DNA of 64,000 bases from Lasiosphaeria ovina (taxonomy: Eukaryota > Ascomycota > Sordariomycetes > Sordariales > Lasiosphaeriaceae). The DNA is taken from positions 1,240,001-1,304,000 of the forward strand of contig JAULSN010000007.1 of NCBI GenBank assembly GCA_033439765.1. Direction: 5' to 3'. Position numbers and translations under genes: made by a program. Shown piece by piece: positions 54,825 to 64,000 of the stretch; the first letter of the stretch is position 1, and every line of letters starts with the position of its first letter. Under the pieces are notes generated by a model that saw nothing but the letters and a program-made list of their open reading frames with translations, made no database searches and had not been told where the DNA came from.

Positions 54825-54864
54825 CTGGAACTGGAACTGGAACTGGAACTGGAGCTGGAACTGG
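54825..54864. repeat. (CTGGAA)n hexamer repeat
   Basis: Six CTGGAA-type units plus a partial seventh (CTGG), one unit being CTGGAG. Confidence 0.93.
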
Positions 54865-55745
54865 TACGATAAACGAACCTAGGGGATAATTTCCGGGACT
54901 GGGCAGCCGAAGGGGGAAACGGCCTAGTCTTCTTTTCCTTCCATTTCTTACCAGGTCCTGCAGGCCAAGCGTGAGGAACCTTACAGTAGCCGTCGATCGC
55001 TGCCGGTGGGCAAGGGTTGTTGGGTTTGTGTGTTGTGTGGTTGTTGTCAATTTTGACACGGGTGCCAAACGGTTCTACCTAATCATGCGCAACAGAATGT
55101 GGCTTGATACGGGGTGTATACCTACCTACGGTACGGGACTACGGAGAGTGCGGTGCGTGGGCTTGGTTTGTGGTGGCGCTGATAGCTAGGCTTTTCCAAT
55201 CAGAACATGGCCAGGCAATTGTGAAACAAAAACCTGCTGTTTCTTCAACTCAGGCGCCCCTGCAGATTTTAACCCTGCATGATGGGGGTGTGTCGCTGCC
55301 GAATGATAAAGCTCAAACAGGACTAGCGTGATTCACGGACCGAAAGACGAAATCGGTTTGAACTGTCCCGCCAACCAACGCGCCTCTTGTTTGCCGTGAT
55401 GCGCGGCTTGAGGTTGCATGGTGATGTGTGTGATGGGTGTGATGGGAGTTTAGGTTGTTCTGTTTCTCTGCTGCAGCAAAATAAGCTCTCAGGCCCGTCA
55501 ACTTCCCTCTGGGATCACGCCCGGCTGATGGATATGATGGAATTTTGGGTTGAAGCCGGGGGGGCCGTTGCGGGCCGGCGGGCTGCCCCCCTCATCCCCT
55601 CCTTCCCCGAACGTAAGCTCTCCCGGTTGCGCCCTACAAGGCCCGGCGGCTGCTGACAACCGGGCACGTATGCCCTGGTGCTCGTCATATTAAGGTAGGC
55701 GAGTAAGATGAGTTGCGGTTTTGATGATGCGATGAGATGAAAGAG

Positions 55746-55789
55746 ATGCCATGCCATGCGATGCGATGCCATGCCATGCGATGCGATGC
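55746..55789. repeat. 20-bp direct duplication of ATGCC/ATGCG units
   Basis: ATGCCATGCGATGCGATGC at 55751-55769 is repeated exactly at 55771-55789; the unit itself consists of ATGCC and ATGCG pentamers. Confidence 0.88.
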
Positions 55790-58700
55790 TCAAACTAAAC
55801 CTAGGATAGGCAGGTACGGAATGCGAATCATCGCCCAAGTTCCAACCCTACCGTCGTCTTCGCTTTCGACCTGTTGGTAATAAAACTCGCATACACAAGA
55901 TCAGAACAGTGTCCAACGAACGTGCGAGCGTCTTCACACCCGCGCCGCACGCCTCTTTTCTTTCTGCGACGAACAAGTTTTCTAGTTCGTCATGCACAGA
56001 GACTCCGCTCTATCACCCGTCTCGGGTTTGACGCAGCCATCCATCTCATCTGTGAACCGGGCCAGCCTGCCAGCATCCGCGACGTCTGATCGCGGCAGCC
56101 GTTCTAACCAAAGAGAAAAAAAGCCGCAGCCGAAAGCAGCCGCTTGTTGGGGGGCTGCACTGCACTGCACTGCAGCACATCGGGTCCGCAACCTCCATGG
56201 ACCTGGAAAGCAGAGGTGTCAGACAGGGTCGGTGCGTGCGCCGTGCGGTACCGACGGGAGCGAGACCGAGGGCCCGACCGAGTGGAGGGGGTCACGTCTC
56301 TTTCGGGTTGGTCTGCGTCCTGTGCCTAGTGCCCACCCACCACCGTTTCCCCTCCCCTCCCACCACTGGCACCATCACCCCAGGGAGCATTGCAGCCAGC
56401 CACGACATTGGCCAGGGCCCGACACGCTGGGTTGGGGAAGGCCTTGCAGTTGGTCCACGGGGCTTGCAGGACTGAGGTGTGGCGCCGGTACGCTACGGTT
56501 TAACCCGTACTATACGGAATTCTGTGCCATAAATCCCCCCACTTGGCCGCCACGGCGCGCTGACACGGACCAAGTTTTTTGTACACTAGCATTGAGTGGG
56601 CTGGGCCTGCCCAGGAAATTCCGGGGCTTGCTATTTCCAGCGAGGCTGTGATGTGGAGTCGTCGCCGCAACCTGGAGTTGAAGGCTGAGTTTGTGTTGGA
56701 ACAAGCTACACACCACAAAAAGTTTGACTTCGCATTTTCAGTCAACAGCATTCTCTCCATCCCAATTGGCGGCTTCAATCTGCATTGGGATGCGGCTCTT
56801 GACCAGCCCTCTTGGCGAGTGGTCTTCTTTGTTTATTTTCATCCTCAGGATCTCGAGTCTCCACTGTCTTGTCGAGTCGAGTCGAGTCGAGTTGAGTCCA
56901 GCTGACGGGCATGGCATGTCGTGCTTGTTGGTCCCGCCGTGGCGACTGTTTGCCCCTTTCGCTCTAATTTTCTCCAGTGTTTGCGTCGCGGCGTGGTAGT
57001 AGATCCTGTCGTCGCATCTCAGCTTCCCGGCTATCCGTGGTACCGGAGGAAAAGATGGGATTGCCATCGGAATGATGTTGCTCTGGGCTGTTCTGTCATT
57101 TCATCAACCACTGGTGTTTTACCAGCCAGTGCTGTGGTCTGTCTGCACGCTCGATTTCGTAGTCGTCTGATTTCCTGGCCATGTTTCACTTGCCACGGGG
57201 TAGACATGATTGACCGGCTGCGCCGCTCAGAAAACGGTTCTCGAAGAAGTAGCTCCGGACCTCTAGCCTCCTCCGTATCCGTACTCGCCACCTCCAAGAA
57301 AGACCAAGAGAATAGCGGGTGATCGCGCGTCGTCAGGCCTCTTGACTGTAGCATTCTCGGGCCGCGGTTCTTGAAGCTGTATCTAGGCAACGGTTTTTGT
57401 CCCATGCTCCCCGCCGTTACACAGCCCGATGCGTTGGACACTGGGTATCTGGCGAAGGAGCAAGTAAAATGTTCTGGCCGCCAGGGCGGCCGTGGGGCGG
57501 CCGGAAAAGAGATGGCGCAGGGGAGGGCACAGAGCGAGAGTTGCTTGTCTGCTGTTCCGCAGCCGTACATCAGCTCTCGAGCTTTGCGCCCATGCTGGAA
57601 CCCTTTCCACGTCACCCTCGTCACAGGACCCAGGTCCAGGGCAACTCTCCTGTGGGGACGCCTCGCCTTCGGGCAAAACCGAGTTGGGGTCGGTGTCTCT
57701 TGTGTGTGTTTGTTTCCTGCATATTGTTTCAAGTGGCGTTCGTGCTGCTATCGCCGTGCGTGGCCTTTTTGCCTTTGCCTGGATGAGTGTTGTGTCGAGG
57801 TCGGTCCCGCATGTTTGGTGCCTCCGCCGTGCCCAAGAAAAACACCAAGCTTCCCATCAGACTAGAGGTTTTAGCTACCTTGCTAAGAATGCTAATTAGG
57901 AAAGGCGGTGGCCGCCGGCCCCGGCCCACCCGCCGCGGCCGCCAACCGCGGCCAGCTAACGTTAGGGTCGCATGCCAACATCTCGCAGACAGGCATCGAA
58001 GCCATCGACAAAATAACGTCTTCCCTTAGGTAGGCTGTGAGTGGTTGTGGAGAATCGTACGAAGTTTAATAACGAAGTCGTGGGCCGTGGGGGACGGGCT
58101 ACGTGCCGGGTTGCTGCAGAGGAGCCAGAGACCGTTTTTTTCTCTCGACACCTCCCCTGCTCGACCTACGGACTACATAGTAAGGAATAACCCAGTCCCT
58201 TCCTACCTTGCCTTGGCAGGAGGTAAGGAGGTATCCGTAGGGACGTACGTAAGGTAGTAAGGGGCGACCTGATAAGGTTGGCAGTCAAAGCAAGTCACCG
58301 ACGTCAACCAACACCAACAAAAAAAAAAGCACGCACATGCCTGTCCAACAAGCGCTCGCCGTATCCGTACTGATCAAAGTCACCTCGCCTGTTGTAGTAC
58401 GCACCATGTTGGTGCAAGGAAGACGGGAGCGATTGTGTGGTTTGCCAAAGCCGTCTTGTTTCAAGCCATCGCGCACTGAGCTATGCCCAAGCAAGGCTGC
58501 CCGGTTGGCTCGCTCGCTCGCGGATTGCATAATTAGAAAAGTCGCGTTCCGAGTTGAGTGCCAACCCAGCACCAAGTAAGTCTACTGCGTAGGACCCTCA
58601 GGCTGCAAGAGAGAGTGGTAGGGAGAGAAGTCGTGCAGAATGCGTGCCAAAAGTTTGGAATCTTCTTGACTTTGAGTTCTGGACTGCCCGCGGAATTTTC

Positions 58701-59684
58701 CAGAGCCCTGCCATCCTACCACTAAGGTAATAATCTGCGGCAGTCCCGTTTCGTCTTTCCCTTTCCTTCGGACTCTGCCCCGGAAAAGAGGGGCAGAAGG
58801 AGGGGGTTTTCTCATGGCCGGCAAGTGCCAGCCAGCTAGGCAAGGGATGGAAGAGCGGGAAGGACCCAGATGTGCTCCTACCCCGTTCAGCCATCAAGGC
58901 CAGGGGCTGGTCATCGCAAAGCCAAACACTAACGCCCTAGCCCAACACTACGCAGTAAGGTAATAACAGCGCTTTTAAAACAAATACCAACGTTCTCAGC
59001 ACGTAGTACCACCGTCCTAAGGCACCAGTACCAGGACCAGGACTAGGGATTGAGAGTGAACTCAACTATCTCAGCAATGTCACGCATCAACAAACGGGGT
59101 ATTGTGATCATCAGCATCGTTGACTATAGGTATCAAATGTTGCTATGTATGTACGCAGCCTAAATTGCATAGAAAGGGTATATCCACAAGATATAAAATT
59201 CCGCCATCGGAGACCGTATGTTTGGACCGCCGTGGTTGAAGAAGAAGAAAAAACGAGGGTAAAAAAGGGGAGAGACAGAAGTGAAGCGGAAGAAGAAAAT
59301 GACAAGAAAAAAATGAACAAAACCTCCAATCTTTCGATCCCCCGGCCCTTCCAAAAAAAAATTCATGAACGCTCATAATGATATCCAGGTTTTCGCCCAG
59401 TGTGTACCGCCCCTTGGTGACCCAGGCCATGTTGTGTAGCCGTTCCGCATCTAGCAGATATATCCCAAAAAAACAAAGCGAGCCATATCCCAGAAATAGA
59501 AAAGGCGAGGCTTTCCATACGCCCTATTCTCCAGATTTTGTACACCTCTTCGTCTTTGTAGTCCTCTTCGAAACAAAGCAAAACACTCCATGTGATTATG
59601 CGCCGAAAAAAGAGCTCCCCGCCCCACGCAAAAAGCCAAGATGCGCCTCTTCTACGTCGCTCGCTCTAGTCGTAATATTGGGGC

Positions 59685-61132
59685 CTAGCCACTTTTCCTC
59701 TGCTTGCACTTGTCGTGTAATAGGTGGCCGTTCCTCGCTGTCGTTCGGGTGAACTCGGCACCACAGTTGGGGCACGATGCCTTTGCGGCCTGCCCCGACT
59801 TCTCGCGCTGGTGCCGAAGTAGGTTGCTGAATGTAGAGAATTGGCGCCCGTTGCATCCGTGCTCCCAGCATTGAGGTTTTGGCCGGCTCTGGACCACTCT
59901 AACTTGACCCGAAGCGTCCTGGGGACCGGGGCCCATCACTGGCGGGCCTGAGTACATGCCAAGGTTGGGGTCTGGCATGATCGGTCTCCTACAATAAGTC
60001 AAAGGTTAGCATTCGTACAATGTAGTGGCCTTGGTCAGTTCTGAGCCGTACCCATAGTGTGACGACAAGCTCGGCGCTGTCGTCGTAGGGTAACCATAGT
60101 CGGTCATGTATGACGGCGGCGGGTAGTGGCTGGCAAACATGCCGGCTTGGTTGTGGTCCGAGAGAGGCGGTGAAAAGGACGGCAAGTACTGCGACGACGA
60201 GGGTTCGGCCAAGAGGGAGATTTGAGGCGGTGCGGTAGTGTAGACAGGCATGCTCGATGCGCCCGTTGACAAATCGGCCATTGTGACTGGTGGTGAGTAG
60301 ACTGAGGAAGAGCTGCTCCCCGTTCTCCGGTTCCGGACGTTCATCTTGGAGTTGTGTCGGGCATGGTCTCGCTGTCTCTTGAGTTCTCGCTGGTCCGGGG
60401 TGAGCGTTCCTCTTGGGGGGCTTCCGGTAACCGATCTCGACGCGCTGGGGGGCGTCAGGCTGGCTTCGGACCCGTAATGGCCCATTTCAGGGCCCATGAG
60501 AGAATTTCCCGTCTCCATCACTGGCAGGTTGTGAGCAAAGGCTTCTAGAGAGCTCAGAGCCACAAGTGAAACTTACCTGGCCAAGTAAAAGCAGACCTCG
60601 CTCCCATGCTGAATCCAGCGTCATACGAGAGGGCGACAGTGCTAAACATGGGTTAGTATCGTGGCAAGACCCAGCTCGTGCAAAGCACCTACCTCATAGT
60701 TCCCGGTTCGATAGTCGAAAGCGGTGGTGGTGACGACGCCGACGGCTCCGCGTGTCTTGGGGCGTGTTCTACTCGGAGTAGAGGCGTGCCCTGGGGTCGA
60801 TCTGCCTCGAACCACTCTGCATCCAAGACTCCCTCTGCTAGTCGCTGGTAGTGCGGCTGGTGCTGGGAGGCAGGCGTGGGCAGGTAGGCCGCCGAGTGGG
60901 GTAAGCTCGGGCTCAGATACGGTGGCGAGGCGAGTTCCCGCGATGATGGCGGTCTGCTGGTGGTATAAGACGAGGAGTCGAAGGTGGAAGGCGTGTAAGC
61001 CGGAGACTCGGCAAGTCGTAAACCCTGGAAGAGGCCTTCTGTCGTCGACACTGCGGTGGTGCTGGAGGTTCTCGATCTGGGGTTGTGTGAGTAAGTTTCA
61101 CTGAAACCCTCGTCTTGATACATGGGGTCCAT
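59685..61132 (-). CDS. C2H2-type zinc-finger transcription factor
   Basis: Nuclear regulator of 425 residues. Exons 61132-60693, 60641-60577, 60520-60052 and 59988-59685; introns 51, 56 and 63 nt. The N-terminal region is Ser/Pro/Tyr-rich ([17 protein letters not shown]), followed by a conserved-looking [21 protein letters not shown] basic segment ([20 protein letters not shown]) precedes a Pro/Ser/Tyr-rich region. The zinc-binding domain lies at the C-terminus: C365-x4-C370 with H384, then C397-x2-C400-x12-H413 with H416 or C419 as the last ligand, ending KQRKSG. The first finger lacks an obvious fourth ligand. The ATG at 61132 (MDPMYQDEG) has a good context; an in-frame ATG at 61189 would add 19 residues, but a GTATGT there could instead be an intron donor. 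I do not recognise which named regulator it is. Confidence 0.85.
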
Positions 61133-64000
61133 CTTCTTCGAGGGAGGAAGGAAAGAAGGCGGACGGCTGAGAGAGACTAAGCAGCACATACGTTATCCGT
61201 GTCGCGATGCGGATTCCGGTGACGACGAGACGCGGTGCGATCAGCTCAAGCCACGGCGACCCTGTGGACTTATATGAGGAGGGCAGAGGGGAGGTCGGTA
61301 GCGAAGCTCGGGGCCGGCGCGTTCAAAGCGATCAGGTCTAGGTAGCAAGATAGGAACGAAGCAACAGAATCTATCTTTGGGGGGGTGCTTGAATTTCAAG
61401 ATGCTCTCAGCCTCAGTAGGTCATGGAGGAGCAGAGCCGGGACAGGGAGTGCTTATAAGTCTGCGGAGGCGGTACGGTACATCTCCACAGGCACAGTGCC
61501 TGGGTAGAGTTGTGCATGACGAGGAGGGCCAAGATTCAAGTCCACAGGCACAGACAGGTGAAGGCCCATAGCTACTTGGACGGATTAGAGTGTGTATGGG
61601 CAGGCAAGGAACATGCATGTACGTGGGTGAGTCTTGGGGGAGGAGCTGCCAGAGAAGGGCCGGGGACAGGGTATGGGACAGGGGACGGGGAGCGCATGGG
61701 ACAGAGGGGGGGGGGTGAGCCCAAAGAGTCCAGAAAAGGGTACAAGGGTCATGCAGACCAGCGAGCGACCAGACGACGACGAAAACGAATGCACGACCAG
61801 GGGTGGGGAAAGACGTCCGTTTAGCTTCAAGGTTGTCAACGGCCTTACCGGGGAGGGGAGAGTAGGCGTGCCCATGAAACTACGGCTTAGCGTGAACGGA
61901 ACAGCTCGACCAGAGTACGTACCCAAATATCCTACTGTACGTCCCTCCCCCCTACTGTACGTTGTACCCATCATCGAGCGACCGGTAGCGCGGCGTTGGC
62001 TTGGTTCCCTGCGTGACTGGCGGGCTCATTGGCCTCGCCAGCCGACATCAGCAACGGAGAGAGTGGCGCGGGCAAAACGGACCATCGTTTTGTCTAGGCT
62101 GCAGCATTTCTCTGGCTGCTGTATGGATAGCTGTGCCGCGCTGTGCTGTGAAGCAGATGAAGGCATGTGCCGTTGCCAAACAGGACCCAAGCCGACCGAC
62201 CTCGTGGCAGAAGCAGCGTGGAACTTGGGAACAGTGTTACCCACGATGGGACTTTTGTCCCACGTCCACGGAACATGGACAGCCGACCCAGGCCGCGGCT
62301 CCGTCAGCAGCAGCCGCAGTAAGAGAGTATAGAGTGTATAGGGCGTAGTCTTTGGGGGAAGCGGTGTAATTGCAATCGCGCATCTTAGTTGCTGTCTACC
62401 ATCGCAGACAGAACTCGATCGTTCGGTTCCGTCTCAATCGAGACTGGGATTCGGTGCGATCTGTCTGCCATTGCCATGGGCATGGGCATGGGCATGGGCA
62501 AACTCGCGGCTGGCGCCTGTCCCAGCGATCCGCGACAGGCGGCCAGACAGCGACAGGGTCAGGCGCTGCTCGCTCTTCAACAGGAAAGCGACCAGCTTTG
62601 GTGTCCCAGCGGAGCCCTCGCTGCTGCCCCGTCCATCCACAGGCCAGCCAGCACAGGCTAACCACCAGGCGGAGGGGGGCAAGCCAGACGAGTGAGCGAG
62701 CAATGCAACTCTTGAGGTAGGTTGCCTAGCGGGGCAGGATCACCCGACGAGGGTGGTAGGCGAATGGATAAGGAAGAATGGCGGAGGGGAGCAAGAACAT
62801 GCAAGTTGCAGAAGCCAGAAATATCCATGCTGGGCTAGCTCCGTCGTGACATAACCTTCCATACTCGTACTGCGTAAACTGAGTAGCTTTGTATTGTACG
62901 GATACCGCCAAATACTTGGACCGTATTGAGGAGAAAAGAAGTTGGAGAACATGAACAATCGGACGGGCCGTACATACAAGATGCTCGGTGACTCGACTCG
63001 AAAGAAATAAGGAACTTGGAAGGACGCTGGTTAGTGCGTGAGGTACCGACTCGAAAGACCGCCGCCAGTGCAAGAAGAGGTCACGTCACGAACCCATCAA
63101 CAAGTTGATGAATCGTCTGCGAGTTCGACGCCCGCTTGTGGCCCGGGGCAGTCTGTATTGAAGCGACAGGCAGGGGCGGGACGAGGAGCATCGATGGCAA
63201 ACGAGCAGTGGTTTGCTTTGATTGTCTAATTGTCGGGTGCCAGGACCTCAGGCGGGCTCGCCGTGGCAGACTCAGGCACTCACTCCGGCAGAGAGCACCA
63301 GCACTGACAGAGATGAAGCAGCCAAATTGACATGAAGTGGAAGGATCCAAAACCCTGTCCCCCAATTGACTTTCCGTTTAATTCGATATGCAGGGCACAA
63401 TACGCACCTACCTTATCAGGGTAGCAGGGTAGGTAAAGACGGGTACTTGCCTACGCAGGGTTGTAGTCAAGTGGAGGGGAACCGTTCTGCCCCAGTGCCA
63501 ACGAGCCGGCCAGGTGGGGCAGTAGCAGGGACAAGTTTGTTCTGCCCCAGGCGACCTTGCATACTTTCGCGTCACTTTAGTTGGGTTAATAAACGAGCTC
63601 CGCGCGTGTCGTGTCCTTGCGCCAATCTCGCCAGTCCCGTCCCTCGCCAGTCGCCGGGCCGGCAGGCGTCTACAGTGCAGTGTGGTCATAAGGTATGGAA
63701 GGGTCGGCAGGCATCTGGGGTGTACTGTACTGTAGGGACTCAGGGAGGTAGGCGCAGCAGCCCAGCTTTGGAAGGCAGCCGTGTCTCAAGGCTCTCCAGC
63801 TGGGCGTTTTTTGGCCCCTTTGATTGACTGCCACTGTCACGGCCTGTGCAACCCTCCCTTCACCTCGCCAGCAAGGAGAGAGGAGGCGACGTTGCGGCGA
63901 ACGCATTTGGCTCTGCCGCTTGTCGACACCTGCCAAGACACCCGCACCGCTGGCTCTTTTCATCCCTCCCGTCACATATAGTAGTTCTGCCATTGTTCTC
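61133..64000. promoter_or_regulatory. Long upstream region of the zinc-finger gene
   Basis: At least 2.8 kb without a recognisable gene. 61133-61280 is probably leader. A (CATGGG)4 tract lies at 62475-62498. TACGTAC/ACCTACC-type motifs are scattered (61917-61960, 63405-63440). Open frames on both strands are low-complexity or motif-free. Confidence 0.45.
62475..62498. repeat. (CATGGG)4 hexamer repeat
   Basis: Four exact tandem CATGGG units; the same hexamer occurs three times in tandem at 24680-24697. Confidence 0.9.

Larger units (their letters stand above)
53601..59684. other. Second half of the gene-poor region
   Basis: Contains ACCG repeats (54044-54063), a CTGGAA hexamer array, a 20-bp duplication at 55746-55789, GAGTC repeats (56871-56897) and many short chance frames. 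57.4-57.8 kb is GC-rich with frames open on several strands, but no recognisable domain. 58.9-59.68 kb is the 3' flank of the zinc-finger gene. Confidence 0.55.

Noticed and set aside
57031..57865. Frames of 233 (minus) and 164 (plus) codons
   Set aside because: GC-rich DNA opens several frames at once; no motif or splice pattern favours one.

Overview
This is nuclear DNA of a filamentous ascomycete (Pezizomycotina, most probably Sordariomycetes). The genes are GC-rich and carry short introns of about 50-100 nt (GT..AG, CTAAC-like branch points). They match fungal single-copy proteins: the vacuolar TRP channel Yvc1, mitochondrial ATP synthase subunit 4, Noc4, SmD1, Pkr1 and Apc2. A dispersed 5S rRNA gene of the Neurospora type is also present. 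The species cannot be named from the sequence alone. All exon maps were read by eye from frame, splice signals and remembered protein conservation; they are not transcript-supported.

Layout. 1-8 kb: yvc1 (minus, 3' end off the window), a frameshifted PIF1/Helitron helicase relic, then the divergent housekeeping pair atp4 (minus) and noc4 (plus) sharing a 311-bp promoter. 8-17.3 kb: no convincing gene; the last 3-4 kb is pyrimidine-rich and looks like the leader/promoter of a bZIP regulator. 17.3-19.2 kb: the bZIP gene, whose product also has a hydrophobic, possibly membrane-spanning segment. 19.2-25.1 kb: a microsatellite-rich gap between convergent genes. 25.1-27.8 kb: a Sel1-repeat (Nif1/Dsf2-like) gene with unusually long introns. 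28.9-30.6 kb: a more AT-rich island with an accessory gene of uncertain function and an intron-containing tRNA-Ile. 31.4-34.1 kb: an 894-residue Pro/Gln/Tyr-repeat protein with a putative helix-turn-helix N-terminus. 34.5-36.7 kb: smd1 and pkr1 (both minus). 39.3-42.1 kb: an F-box protein gene whose first intron appears to be GC-AG. 42.9-44.2 kb: a second AT-rich island with a 5S rRNA gene and coding relics. 44.2-47.6 kb: intronless apc2. 47.6-59.7 kb: a 12-kb stretch without recognisable genes. 59.7-61.1 kb: a C2H2 zinc-finger regulator, followed by its long upstream region.

No operon-like or biosynthetic cluster was found. The genes serve separate core functions (vacuolar calcium release, oxidative phosphorylation, ribosome assembly, splicing, V-ATPase assembly, ubiquitin ligation in the cell cycle). 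Two transcription factors lie beside multi-kilobase non-coding regions. The least-understood parts are the 28.9-kb accessory protein (possible Uma2/restriction-endonuclease-like core), the repeat protein at 31.4 kb, the putative membrane-tethered bZIP factor, and the pairing of Pol III genes with AT-rich accessory islands.
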